From: Leidyana gryllorum EB-2025a
Lineage: Eukaryota > Apicomplexa
Length of the DNA stretch: 64,000 nucleotides
Assembly: GCA_048772705.1 (NCBI GenBank)
Contig: JBLWGC010000208.1
Coordinates: 248,001-312,000 of the forward strand
Reading direction: 5' to 3'
Part shown: positions 31,916-44,017 of the stretch, in pieces
Numbering within the stretch: position 1 is the stretch's first letter
Layout: every line of letters begins with the position of its first letter
Program-made: the position numbers and the translations under genes
The notes under the pieces: generated by a model
What the model was told of the DNA's origin: nothing
Seen by the model: only the letters and a program-made list of their open reading frames with translations
Databases searched by the model: none

Positions 31916-33499
31916 TCAGAAGAAAATGGCCACAGACAGAGACCAAATTAAGGGAGGAGTTGTGCTATCTATCGGTTTGGGTGGAAACAGTGGCGAGACA
32001 TTGGACGACTTCTTCCCACGAGTCGCCGAGCGCCTTGCAGCGATTCGCAAACTTAGGCGTCTGACTTTCTGACGCAAGCGCTCGCGGCGCCCCATCGAAC
32101 AGTCTCCTTGTGAAACGGGAAGGAGGAGAGCTTCAGCGATTGCTCGAGTGGCCGTCTCACTCGATGGAATGAGTGTGATCTCCCCCAAGGGCCCATCGAG
32201 TAGAGATCCTCCCAACCCGCAACTGAGAAGATTGATCATGTCTTTGGCGCCTTCAATGAGAACGAATTCAAGAGACCTCTCCTGGCGATAGTAACGGTAC
32301 ATTCCTTTGCCAACGATGAAAAGGAGATGGCACCCCAATACATAGGGGAAGGCTGCCGATGAGATGACAGACGCCGCCAGACACACTTCAACGCCCCCGG
32401 GAAACAGAGATAAGGTGAATTCGAGGGCAGTGACAGCTGTATGAACTGTGGCTGCCTGAATCATCCCACGCTTGAAACTCTTACTTACACTACTCCAATC
32501 GAATGTGGCGTCTCGGGTGAGAACCAGTTGCTGCTGATTCGCGCCGGGCCTCAACAAAGGACCGTTGGAGACTGATGGACTGTCGTGCACATTTCCGAGT
32601 GTTGGAGAGCGACTGTATGATATGGCCAGCGCCGCTTCCACCAAAGGGCACCCGTTCAGATCGTGGTGACCTCCACCGCTGGAAGGTATCTCTTGGCCCC
32701 GGTCTCCGCTGCCTACACTCGAGTTCTTGGAACTCGGCATTCTGACCCTCTCGAACCACTTTTGTGGCGTCGTTCGCGACGTCACAGTGTCGTCTGTCAG
32801 GACGCAGAGCTCCGACTTTTCGGATGGGCAGTGAGTAACTGTGTGGCCGGGCGGTCTGGCATCCACCGAACTGACGCGACCACCAGCGAGGAGTGACCTG
32901 TGTCGACATTGATCGACGGCACTCTTGAGCCTTCCAGCGCCACTCGATCGGCACTTTCGTCGCCTGTGGCCCCTCGAGTTCGATATACTCCCCGCCGACT
33001 CGTCGTCAAATGAGAGTACTATAGTTTCTAAGCAGAGGGAGAGTTGGATCCTCGGGCTTTCTAACGCCTTTATCCGGAAACGCCGAGTGGGAGGAGAGAG
33101 CATTGCCAGCGGCGTTTCACCGTCGCTCGGAGAGGAGATGCATTGGGCTCGAAGTGCAACTGGAGAGGTGGGCCGAAGTATTGGTCTTCTGTCCTGGTAG
33201 GCTAAGAGGGCATCGTTGTCAATGTGTGAGTTGGAGGGGGTATGGGATGGCGTGGGTTCGTTGAAACAGTGAATAATAACGGAGAGACGGTCGTCGAACA
33301 GACGGTCAGCGTAAGCGAGTGATCCCTGGGGTGGCCAGGGAGTGTGGATTCGCACAGAAGTAGACTTGGTGGGTGTTCTGGTATCGTCGGTCGCATAGAG
33401 TTTGGGTTTGGAATGAGACAGCTCAGCCGCCGCCTGTAATATGGGGTGGCGGGAGTTGTGCGGCCGTGATGAATGGATTGATGATCGAGTAGGCACCAT
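31916..33499 (-). CDS. Hypothetical protein with a hydrophobic C-terminal region
   Basis: An uninterrupted 527-codon frame from the ATG at 33499. The first ~330 residues are Ser/Pro/Thr/Arg-rich and probably disordered. From about residue 335 there is a hydrophobic portion (AATVHTAVTALEFTLSLFPG, VCLAASVISSAAFPYVLGCH, LLFIVGKGMY), then a helix FVLIEGAKDMINLLSCGLGG. This could be one or two membrane segments. The last stretch (RRERLRQKVRRLSLRIAARR) is strongly basic. No homologous family is recognised. The extreme C-terminus is ordinary read-through and an intron near it cannot be excluded. Coding status rests on the length of the frame and the ordered hydrophobic block. Confidence 0.5.
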   Translation of the reverse strand: MVPTRSSIHSSRPHNSRHPILQAAAELSHSKPKLYATDDTRTPTKSTSVRIHTPWPPQGSLAYADRLFDDRLSVIIHCFNEPTPSHTPSNSHIDNDALLAYQDRRPILRPTSPVALRAQCISSPSDGETPLAMLSPPTRRFRIKALESPRIQLSLCLETIVLSFDDESAGSISNSRGHRRRKCRSSGAGRLKSAVDQCRHRSLLAGGRVSSVDARPPGHTVTHCPSEKSELCVLTDDTVTSRTTPQKWFERVRMPSSKNSSVGSGDRGQEIPSSGGGHHDLNGCPLVEAALAISYSRSPTLGNVHDSPSVSNGPLLRPGANQQQLVLTRDATFDWSSVSKSFKRGMIQAATVHTAVTALEFTLSLFPGGVEVCLAASVISSAAFPYVLGCHLLFIVGKGMYRYYRQERSLEFVLIEGAKDMINLLSCGLGGSLLDGPLGEITLIPSSETATRAIAEALLLPVSQGDCSMGRRERLRQKVRRLSLRIAARRSATRGKKSSNVSPLFPPKPIDSTTPPLIWSLSVAIFF

Positions 33500-33620
33500 T
33501 GTTGAAAAAAGTGTATTTCACGCGATCTGTGGAGTGGATCTACCGGAGTTGGGTACCAATTCCTCTTCCTTTTGGGGCACACTGGTGTTGATTAGGGGGA
33601 AAGAATTGTATAAACTACAT

Positions 33621-34307
33621 TCAGCACAGGCTACTGAGAAGGCGGGACTTGGCTTGGACAAACTCGACTTCAGACAGATATCCAGATTGGTAAAGATTCA
33701 CGACCTTCTCGAGTTGTGTGGCAATGTCACCCCGCAGCGATGTACCAGTCGCAGCAGACCAGGCAGTGGGGTCATTCTCATCCCCAATGAAGGATCTGCG
33801 CGGTGTATTGCGATCATAGCAGAAATCGGCAGCGTGTGGTCGTTCGGCAGCGCCAGAGACAGGTTGCGGAGTGGACGCTACTGTGGCTGGTGTATGCTGT
33901 GTAGTCGGTGAGGTGGAGTTGAGTGCTGGGCTTCTTGGCAGATGTGTGTGACTGTTATTAGCGCTCTTGTTATTAGGTAAGCGATAATTGCGGAGTTGAT
34001 CGCAGTTAGCGCACGAAGGCGAGCAGGGCACGATGAAATCGACATTCCATTCACTCGAAATAGTGATCGAGGGCGAAGACGCCTCTGCACTTGTAGCTGG
34101 TAAACTTAGGACTCGTTTGTCAAGGAGCTTTTGGCTCAACTCGGATTGGCGGACAAAGAATCGCAGTCGGCAAATTGAACTGACGCCTTTGTCTCTATGG
34201 GAGGTCTCCAGAAAAGCCCGGATAAGCTGCCCAATAGTGACTTCACGGTCCAGCTCCAAGGACCATACTCTATTATTAATATCAGGATCTTTGACTAGAA
34301 AGCGCAT
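33621..34307 (-). CDS. Small protein with ubiquitin-like N-terminus and SHOCT-like C-terminal helix
   Basis: The ATG at 34307 gives 228 residues; longer non-ATG readings collide with the TECR gene and are not used. The first ~65 residues (MRFLVKDPDINNRVWSLELD, then TIGQLIRAFLE, then RLRFFVRQSEL) have the strand-strand-helix-strand pattern of a beta-grasp/ubiquitin-like fold. A Ser/Thr/Pro-rich linker with a CSPSCANC cluster follows. The last ~33 residues, ATQLEKVVNLYQSGYLSEVE and on, match the SHOCT motif (leucine-rich helix, G-Y/I-L-(S/T)-E-x-E-F), known mainly from bacterial and some eukaryotic proteins as an oligomerisation piece. Both calls are pattern-based. The gene is divergent from TECR across 96 bp. 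Confidence 0.5.
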   Translation of the reverse strand: MRFLVKDPDINNRVWSLELDREVTIGQLIRAFLETSHRDKGVSSICRLRFFVRQSELSQKLLDKRVLSLPATSAEASSPSITISSEWNVDFIVPCSPSCANCDQLRNYRLPNNKSANNSHTHLPRSPALNSTSPTTQHTPATVASTPQPVSGAAERPHAADFCYDRNTPRRSFIGDENDPTAWSAATGTSLRGDIATQLEKVVNLYQSGYLSEVEFVQAKSRLLSSLC

Positions 34308-34403
34308 ACTGTTGTTCGACTGGCAGTGAAATTGACACCTCCTGCTTCCATAATGCACACACCAACCCTCAAAAAGACACCCCAATAAAACTCTCAGCCA
34401 CCC

Positions 34404-35676
34404 ATGAAGGTCAACATACACAAGCGAAACCAACGCTTCCTGGGGCAGGTCGAAGTCGACCCAGAAGCCACAGTCGAGGAGTTCAAGTTGGCCTTCTACC
34501 ACCAGTGTACGTGAAATACCTCTACCGTTCCCACATCGAGTTTTCTGCAGTCCACTACTATCCAGAACGTCAACGTTTCACCACCAAAGACCGTAAGTCG
34601 TCTCAACACACACGTTTCGCACGAGAAATCACACTTTAGCACGAGGTCCGGTCGTGTGCGATGGGCGATTGAAGGACTATGCTATAGAGGAAGGGTCCGT
34701 TCTGTACTTCAAGGATCTCGGAGTGCAAATCAGTTGGCGACTGGTCTTCGTCCTCGAGTATCTCGGACCCCTTCTGTTATTCCCCATATTCTATGGACTC
34801 CCCCAACTAGTTTACAACCAGCCGGTGACGCACAACCTCACTCAAAAGTAGGTGTATCACACCGCAGCGTTGATCTTGCTGCTCACTCACTGGACACTGT
34901 GCAGACTGGCCTTCTCAATGGTCATGGGACACTTCCTGAAGCGCGAGTTTGAAACCCTGTTCATCCACCGCTTTTCAAACGCCACTATGCCGATCATTCG
35001 TCTTCCTGTGAACTGTTTCCACTACTGGTGAGTGTATTGTGTGTTGTGTCGGCGGCACTGGCATCCAGGATCCTTTGTGGGCTTGCGATTGGATACTTTG
35101 TATTCCACCCCAAGTATATGGCACCTATTGATTCTCCACTGGTCAACTTTGCTCTGCTCGGCCTATTCGTGGTAAGGCTGGACGACTGCTCTCTTTGGTC
35201 TGTCAAGTCGCTTTCAGCTCTTTGAAGTCCTCAACTTGCAAACGCACGTAGTTCTCCGAGAATTGCGCCCACGCGGCACTCGCCAGCGCGGGATCCCAAG
35301 AGTAAGGAACTCTATACACATCGCTCTCTCCCTTTTCCCAGTCGGGGGCGCTCTTATACCGACACCTTTCACTCTTCCGCCCCCTCCCCTTTCCAGTATC
35401 AACATTTTGTCACAGGGCTGGGGTTTCGATCTGGTATCATGTGCAAACTATTTCTGGGAGTCCCTTGTGTGGTTGACCTTTGCTATTATGGCGGGAACTT
35501 TGACAGCCTGGGTCTTCTTGGTTGTGGCTGTTGGACAGATGACTCAATGGGCTCTCAAGAAACACGGCTCTTATCGCAAAACGTTCGCGGACTATCCCAA
35601 GTAAGTTTCGAGCAGACCCTCTGTGTACTGCAACTCTGACAGGTCACGAAAAGCCATATTCCCGTATATACTGTAA
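34404..35676 (+). CDS. TECR: Very-long-chain trans-2,3-enoyl-CoA reductase
   Basis: Final enzyme of the ER fatty-acid elongation cycle: it reduces trans-2-enoyl-CoA with NADPH. Eight exons: 34404-34506, 34551-34592, 34640-34847, 34905-35027, 35069-35171, 35218-35301, 35416-35600 and 35643-35676, for 293 residues (human 308). The N-terminus is the family's ubiquitin-like segment. Then come YFKDLGVQISW, EYLGPLLLF, the REFETLFIHRFSNATMP block, LRELRPRGTRQRGIP, SCANYFWESLVW and the final HGSYRKTFADYPK, all close to the human protein. Several membrane helices are evident. Introns are 40-57 nt except the one before exon 7 (114 nt). The stop lies only 36 bp before the RPB9 start codon. Confidence 0.94.
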
Positions 35677-35712
35677 TTTTACTAGCTTTTTTCCGCTTCA
35701 AAACCCATCAAC

Positions 35713-36214
35713 ATGTCCTCCAATATTCAGTTCTGCAAGGAATGGTGAGCTTCTATAGAGTCATTCATCACTCCTACCTACCAGCCGCAATGTCCTGCAG
35801 CCCAAGGAAGATAAGCAGGCGCGCATGCTGATGCTTCTGTGCCGTACCTGCAATAATGTCACCTACGCCAACCAGTCTGACCACAGTCAGAATTGTATTG
35901 AAGTCCAGAATTTCAATTTCAGCTCGGTGTAAGTGTGGCACAGCCTGCGTCGCTCATTTCCCATCTCGCACAGAGAGGATGTCAACTCTCATATTCTGCC
36001 CGGACTGGACAAAGATCCCACACTCCCACGTCACGCCGATTGGGAATGTCCCAGCTGCGGCAAGAAGGGCGCTGTCTACTTTCAACTGCCCGAGAGAGTG
36101 GCTGACGATGCCATGACATTAGTCTACGTCTGTATCCATTGCACGTTCTATGAGGTGAAGGGCAAAGTTACCGAGGAGGACGATGATGATGGCATGGAGG
36201 ATACCGGAATGTGA
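35713..36214 (+). CDS. RPB9: RNA polymerase II subunit RPB9
   Basis: Two-zinc-ribbon subunit of RNA polymerase II, needed for start-site choice and transcript proofreading. Exons 35713-35744, 35785-35928 and 35974-36214 give 138 residues (yeast 122). The N-terminal ribbon has FCKEC (split by intron 1), then CRTCNNVTY. The second has the family block DPTLPRHADWECPSC and ends YVCIHCTFYE, matching DPTLPRSDRECPKC and FVCLSCSHIF. An unusual acidic tail (EEDDDDGMEDTGM) extends past the usual end. The related TFIIS-like subunits RPA12 and RPC11 are alternatives, but the DPTLPR block is characteristic of RPB9. Confidence 0.92.
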
Positions 36215-36518
36215 CACACAAAGTACAATGAACCACTCGTGGTGGGGACGTTGATATCTACCATATGACGGAAGCAACGGAGAACGGGGGGATTCTTCGG
36301 ATATTCGGACGACTGCGTCCGTCCGTCAGTCCGTCTGCATCCCTCCTTCTCCCATCTCCCAATCTCCCAATCGCCCAATCGCCCCCTCACCCCTCCCGCG
36401 CACTCAAATCGGATCTACAGCGCCCGCGATATAAGAAAGGCTGGCTCAGAACGACGAATTAGGCGTCGGCTACCGATTGGACTGCGCCCTGCTGCTGGCT
36501 GGCCAGCCCATCTCAACA
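36215..36518. other. Convergent 3' region with pyrimidine-rich repeat
   Basis: This lies between the stops of RPB9 (+) and the F-box-like gene (-). It holds a CCGT/CAGT tetranucleotide run (36316-36334) and a TCCCAATC/GCCC-rich pyrimidine stretch (about 36340-36400). No gene was seen. Confidence 0.5.
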
Positions 36519-38668
36519 TCACTCGCTGGCGCTGTCAATCATAGCAGCCTCTGTGTAGTTGAAGGCAGGAAGGACATCGTAGTGAGCTACCCAGTCGAAC
36601 AAACTATTGATCTGGCCTCTCTGAAGGTTTTGCCATAGCCATGGCTCTCCAACGTTGACTACTCCCACTTCTTCATATTCCTCCACTGGCAATGAGAGCA
36701 TTGGAAAGTCTTTGGGGATGGCCGCGACGATTTGTTGATGCAATGTTGCGAACCGTTGGCGAGAATGGGGACCCAGCGAGTTGAGCGCGAATCGCTGGGG
36801 AAGCTTTCCGCACGCCGTCTCGTCTCTCGATATGTACCACGCCTGAGGATCGGGCTCCGCTGTGCAAAGCTGCATCGGTAAACAGGGCTGAGGATCGTCG
36901 ACGGCAACGCAGAGGGCCGAAAGTGTGGCCATGGAGTATGTTCCTGTGGCCATCTCCAGCATGGCGTCTGCCCAGAGCCAGCCGTAGTACGAGAGGTGCC
37001 ATGGGATCACTTTGACGAGTGTTTGGTACTCGCGGAACACTGTGAAAGCCGTTAGATAAACCCTCAGTATATCAGCTGATTGCCATAAAGTGCGGCTCAG
37101 AATGATATATTGGATCTGCATTCTTTTGATCACTTTGACCAGATCGCATCCCGCCAAATCATCATCTGGACACAAAATCATTGTCCGGCGACAGTGACTC
37201 GGCCATCGCAATCTTTCTCCTTCTCGATCCCACGTGATGGGAACTCGAGGCTCCACTCTCCGATACCCGCGCAGTCCATTGGTCAAATCGAGCCATTCTT
37301 CGTATTTGAGAACAATCTCTTTCAAGTCGGAACACGCGAGCAGAGACAAAGGCAGCTCGTCAGCCAAATAGTCATCCCGATGAACGCAACGGTCTGCGCC
37401 GCCCGGGTATTTTCCGCGTAAATGGAACCGACGTGTTCGGGTGACGGCAGTCTGGAGAGCCATCGGAAACCCAAAGGACCCGTCGAGTTTGACAAATCGA
37501 CGCCGCAGTCTCTCTTCGACTTCAACGCTCTCGAGGGTGGGGAGGACTGGAACGCATTGAATGCTCGGCACAAACTGCAAATGTCGACTCAGGTCGCTCG
37601 TTTGCCGCAGGCGTTCGTACGCCTCCGTCCCGGCATACAGCTGCTGCACATCGGTCCATCGGGACAGACACCATTTGATTAGGGGTGGAACGTGTTGATT
37701 CAAGTAGGCCTGTAGAGTCTTGACTCCCTCAGATAGCTGTTGCACAGAATCGGCGTCCCTGCAGACAGCGAGTGTGGAGACGGGGTTCGATGGTACATGT
37801 TGAGTGCTTACCACACACTGCGGTTGTCGTAGAAGGATATGGATCCATGCTGCTCGAATCCCAAGACTTGACAAACCTCGTGCCACACTTGGATATCGCC
37901 GACGTAGAAACAGTATGGGATACAGCATACAGTCTCCTCTCTTTCATCGACGTCGGCGTCGCATTCGTCACCCTCAGCGGAGTTTGGATCCGACGGCGGA
38001 CATTGCAGCGGGACCGTCTTGATCTTCTCCAGGAGTTGGATAACTTCGGAGGAGGACCGGAAGCGTATGTGTCCCATGATGGCCCAATTGGCGAGTTTGA
38101 TGTCTTTGACGAGCATTTCTTCCTCAAAATCCTTCTTTGATGAGAGAGGGGTGCGATCCTCCCAACCGCCATTGCAGATAAGCTGCGCTTTATTTCGGTC
38201 GAATCCCGTGATGTTGAGGTCAGTGTGTAAAGGACAGATGAGAAACTCGAGTTTGGGGACAATGAATTGGGTTTTGGGGACGAGGAACGTTCCAATTCTG
38301 AGTACAGTGAGGGACGGGAGAGTGATAGTGAGGGGTAAATTCAACAAAGCAGCCACTGAGAGGTTGAGTATGGTGAGATAGGGCGGTTGTGTGGTTAGAA
38401 TTTCGGTGACGATCGTTAGAATAGGCCATCGCAGTGAGGGTGAGGATACACTGATATATGTTGCCCCTTTGATGGAACGTTTCAATAAACTCCGACCATA
38501 GGGAAGCGCTTTGACGAAAGATGGGATTGGGTCATTATCGTCGATGGTGATGTGTCTTCGCACATAGTGATGCGCTATCCGGTCGCGTATGGCCTTGTTG
38601 AGGAGCGTGAGTCGGGGGAACTCGTGCCAGGAGAGAAAGTCGAGCACTCCATCTATAAATTGCTCCAT
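36519..38668 (-). CDS. F-box-like protein
   Basis: Exons 38668-37812 and 37758-36519, joined over a 53-nt intron (GTAAGC...CTGCAG), give 698 residues. The first ~40 residues (FIDGVLDFLSWHEFPRLTLL, then NKAIRDRIAHHY) follow the F-box helix pattern, which would link the protein to SCF ubiquitin ligases. Next come two or three leucine-rich strands (LTILNLSVAALLNLPL, LTVLRIG). The remaining ~450 residues are helical and Trp/Tyr-rich and match nothing I know. The F-box is divergent, and the Leu-rich part is short, so the call is tentative. The gene is divergent from ATG4 (177 bp) and convergent with RPB9. Confidence 0.55.
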
Positions 38669-38845
38669 TTTCGGGGTGAAACTTGATAGCCATGATGGTC
38701 ACCACGTCATTGGTACCGCTTCGGCAGGGTTGGAGGCCAGAATAGTGTTAGGGGTTCGGTCTCCGCTTCAAGAGTGAGGGACCACAATGGTTTTTTGGGT
38801 GTGAATGGAGAGTTTGAGAGTGACGGCCTATAGTGATTAGATAGC
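38669..38845. promoter_or_regulatory. Divergent upstream region, F-box-like / ATG4
   Basis: 177 bp separate the two start codons. No element was recognised; regulatory role inferred from orientation. Confidence 0.3.
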
Positions 38846-41236
38846 ATGTTGGCGGCGGCGGCTTCTGAGACTGCGGAGCCTTCCAACACCAGTCAACCAC
38901 CCAGCCTCCTTCCTGGAGATTCGACACGACAAAGCCCCTCATTGGTAAGATCCTCCGAGTGAGAGCGAGAGAACGACTTGTACACACACACGGCGGTCTC
39001 CAGATCGGAATACAGCAGCAGCAGCCGAAGGCGCGGTACAATGAAGCTATCGCGTTTTCCTACAAGAACTATCTGCGAGCGGTCTCGTGTGCATTGGTCA
39101 ATATGCTGCCCTTTCAATGGAGAGCTCGACAGTCTAAATGCGTCATGTTGGGGCGACAATATGATATTGCCTGCCAAAAGGACTATCAAGAATTCATCAG
39201 TGACTTTACATCTCGACTTCTTCTGACGTATCGCTGCAAGTTCTCACCTCTACCGTGCACTGACCATCAGAATGCCGGCGGCGAACTCTCCAATGTACCT
39301 TCTCCGAATGAACCTTCCAACATTATGAACCCTCCCCCTCCCCAACGGCGCAAGACATTCGCGGTTTTTCGCACTCGCTCCACCAGCACTGGGGGCGGCG
39401 GCACCGTCCCCGAACCAACGACGACGTCTCTCCCGTTAACCTCAGATGAAGGATGGGGATGTATGATTCGAGTATTTCAAATGGCTGTCGCTCAGATTGT
39501 CATGACACTGACACTCGGACGCAACTGGCGACGGCCCTCTCAGCGGTACATTCTGGGTTACGGCCCGCCGTCTCTGCAAGAAGCCACCTCCAGTGCCCCC
39601 GACAATCGCAGTGTGGACCGACACAGCCAGACCACCAACCCTCCTCCTCCTCCGCCCACTAAACGCTCCCGATCTCTCCTCTTTGGAGGCTTTCGACTCA
39701 ACAGACACCCACCCCCGCCTCCGGCATCGTCAGACCCGCCCCCAACTGATCAAGAGCAGGAGCAGTCGCAGTCGCACACACAAGAGCCTCCGCCACCCGC
39801 ACAACCCGGCCACTGCACACCTTCACCACGCACATTAGAACCCTCAGTCCTACTCAAAGGACTCGAGACCTCTTTCTTGGACACCAGTATATATCCTTGG
39901 AACATCGTCCCAGCCCTCTCACTGGTTCGAGACGACCCCTCAGCTCGTTTCAGTGTACACCGAGTGGTTTGGTTTGGGCATAATGTACTCGGAATAAAGG
40001 CAGGCGAGTGGTTTGGGCCCACGAGCTGCGCTCAGTGTATCACACATCTCATCAATGGCTATGAAATCATTCATCATTCCATCACATCGCCGCCTGAGCT
40101 CGTGTACCCCTTGAAGCTTCACGCTCGCGAAGTACATGCTGTCCATTCCGAGGATGGTATCCTCCCGAGATATCAGGTAAAGCCCAAACAAATCCACTTT
40201 CCCCCGCGTCAGAGCTGCCCGAGCCCCCCTTGCACCCCCACATGTGTCTTTCTCAGTTGATACCGCTTTTGGAGAGTTTGTTACCCCGAGAACGGTACAT
40301 CGATCGGCTGCGATCGATAGCCAAATCGCGGAATGGGGCCGTTGACTCTAATCCGTGCTCCCCCGGCGACGTTGCTGAAGAGCTGCCTGGAGACTGTGTG
40401 CAGCGAATGAAGAGTGTTGACGACGCCGGCGCGGGAGACGAGACAAGTTCGGGAGAAGAAGCTGCGGGGCGGACCGCTTTTGACAATACTGAGACTGAAG
40501 ATACGAGTGGGAGGGCTGTTGTACTCTTTATCAGCCTACGGCTTGGATTAACATACTTTAACCTGCGATATCAAAAGATGCTGCAATCGTGTTTTCAAAT
40601 GGAGTGCTTTCAAGGTCTCGCAGGAGGAGGACCCCTCACCAGTGCCTATTGGTTTGTGGCGTGCACTGACGAACATTTGTACTATTTGGACCCCCACAGT
40701 CCCGTGCAGGTGAGTCAGGGAGAGAAGAGGGGGGAGCCCAATCTTTGTGTGTGCAGCCGGCCATGCTGAGTGTGTCAGCGGACGCTGAGGTTGAAGTGGT
40801 GGACAGCAAGACGTCGGTGTGCAGTGAAGGAGATCTCGACACGGAAATTGATGATCGGCATCATCAACGATCGTGTGCTGTTGCCTGTTTGAGATTCAAT
40901 GACCGAATTTGTCCCAAAGGCGAGGTCGATAACATGTTCTTCCCGCGTTCACCTCACCAACTGCCCTGGCATTCCCTAAATCCGTCAATGACTCTCGTAT
41001 TCCTCGTCAAGGTAAACCAATAACGGGTTAGCCATTTGTGTCATTCTCCCTCCTTCCCTGACCTCTCAATACTCCTTTCTTTGGTGCAGTCGGTGGCAGA
41101 GTTCGAAACGCTGTTGGGGGATCTGGAGAGAGTGGACACGGAGCACTGCCTGGACATACAGAACGACCCCCCGTTTTCTCGACCAGAGGTGGATTCCTCC
41201 AAACCATATGAGGATGACGGATTCTTCGTACTCTAG
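38846..41236 (+). CDS. ATG4: Autophagy cysteine protease ATG4 (family C54)
   Basis: ATG4 trims ATG8 and releases it from lipid during autophagy; in plastid-bearing alveolates ATG8 also acts on the apicoplast. Exons 38846-38944, 39004-40176, 40257-40709, 40757-41011 and 41090-41236 give 708 residues. The block MLGRQYD, then FISDFTSRLLLTYRCKF, then LTSDEGWGCMIR holds the catalytic Cys, and YYLDPHSPVQ supplies the catalytic Asp and His. The end (FETLLGDLERV) is also typical. The protein is nearly twice the usual length because Ser/Pro-rich insertions lie on both sides of the Cys block (a Pro/Ser/Gln-rich one encoded at about 39590-39850). An acidic linker is encoded in exon 3. Homoserine kinase starts 143 bp downstream. 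Confidence 0.92.
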
Positions 41237-41379
41237 CGAGAGAGGCGAGCGAAAGAGAGACATACACAAAGAAGGAACTGACTCCTTCGACGACCATCCC
41301 TTCCACCCCTCACCCTTTCCTTCCTCAAAGCCTTTTCCCCTCCTTCCTCCTCCTGTGGTAGTTAGTAAAATTCGTGAAT

Positions 41380-42474
41380 ATGACTGTTAACAACGACTCT
41401 AGAAGAGGCAGTGTTGCATCGTCGACAACGTATGCCTCGTCGATTGGACGACGCTGTAATGTAAACTATAAGGTCGGTGATACCGTTACAGTGAGAGCTC
41501 CAGCTACAACGGCGAATCTTGGGTGCGGGTTCGATGTGTTCGGTTTGGCCTTGGATCTGTGGCTGACATTGACGGTCAAAGTGGTTTCTCATGACTTCCA
41601 GTTTGCGTTCATCGGCCAAGACATTGACCCGCATCTGCCAACTGATGACAGCAATGCCATCGTTCTCGCATTTTTGGTCGGTCTGCGGCATCTACGTGCC
41701 TCACCCCCAGGGGGTGTGAATTTTGACTTCATCTGTGCCAATGACGTGCCGGTTGGTCGTGGACTCGGAAGCTCTGCGACCGCCATTGTGGCTGGACTGG
41801 GTGCCGCCTTTGTGCTGTGCGGGCGTCAACTGGAAGACCTACGCACTCTACAGGAAATATCAATTCTCGCTTGCCGTCGGGAGGGACATCCTGACAATGT
41901 TCTTCCAGCAATCTTCGGCAACATGCAGATAGGAGTAATCAGAACAACGGACGACGTTCGCCTCTGCTTGGAGTCGGACGAGTGTGGAATTGGCGACTAC
42001 ATCATGCAGAAGGTGCCCTTCCCTTCCGACGATCTGGAGTGTTTGATCTACGTACCCAAGAGCAAGTTGAGCACTCAGCAGGCGCGCAAGCTGCTACCTG
42101 ATACTTATGACAAAACCCACGTTGTGAGTAATGTCGGACGGGCCAGCATTCTCGTTGCTGCTCTGCTGCTTAAGGACTACGGGAATCTTAAGTTTGCGAT
42201 GGAAGACAAGATGCATCAACCATACCGAAAAGATATGTGTCCCGGCTACGAGATTTTGAAGAATGCCAGTGGGGTAACGGATGCACTGGCACTATATATA
42301 TCTGGAGCTGGACCTTCCATCGTGACACTTTGCCGTCAACAAGACACCCAAACCGTCTTGGAGGATTACATGACACTCTGCAGCTCCTACCTGGAGGACG
42401 AGGGAAAGTTTATGGTATGCAAGGTTTCAGACCGGGGAGTGGAGGCCTGTTCTAAACATTTGAGCCGGCTTTGA
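41380..42474 (+). CDS. thrB: Homoserine kinase (GHMP family)
   Basis: Phosphorylates homoserine on the route from aspartate to threonine. A single exon of 364 residues from the ATG at 41380 (an in-frame GTG lies at 41374). VRAPATTANLGCGFDVFGLA is the family N-terminal signature, VPVGRGLGSSATAIVAG is the GHMP phosphate loop, and CRREGHPDNVLPAIFG and ALYISGAGPSIVTL are the later GHMP motifs. About 40 residues precede the first signature; they are Ser/Arg-rich and do not resemble a clear bipartite plastid leader. Threonine synthesis is missing from many parasitic apicomplexans, so its presence is informative about the organism. Confidence 0.95.
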   Translation: MTVNNDSRRGSVASSTTYASSIGRRCNVNYKVGDTVTVRAPATTANLGCGFDVFGLALDLWLTLTVKVVSHDFQFAFIGQDIDPHLPTDDSNAIVLAFLVGLRHLRASPPGGVNFDFICANDVPVGRGLGSSATAIVAGLGAAFVLCGRQLEDLRTLQEISILACRREGHPDNVLPAIFGNMQIGVIRTTDDVRLCLESDECGIGDYIMQKVPFPSDDLECLIYVPKSKLSTQQARKLLPDTYDKTHVVSNVGRASILVAALLLKDYGNLKFAMEDKMHQPYRKDMCPGYEILKNASGVTDALALYISGAGPSIVTLCRQQDTQTVLEDYMTLCSSYLEDEGKFMVCKVSDRGVEACSKHLSRL

Positions 42475-42612
42475 TTTCGTAGAACAGAGACTTTGCGCGT
42501 GTAAATAACTCAGCTCATTCGCGGGCACTTCAGTCACTCAGACACAGAGAGGTTCAACCTCCACCAACTGACGAACAACAGATACGCTGCTCCACAGGAA
42601 AAACAACTCGCT

Positions 42613-44017
<1,405 letters not shown>

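Noticed and set aside
40177-40256. Read-through of the ATG4 frame to 40260 as a short protein
   Set aside because: The segment has a GTAAAG donor and TTTCTCAG acceptor, and removing it restores the ATG4 frame up to the DPH motif.
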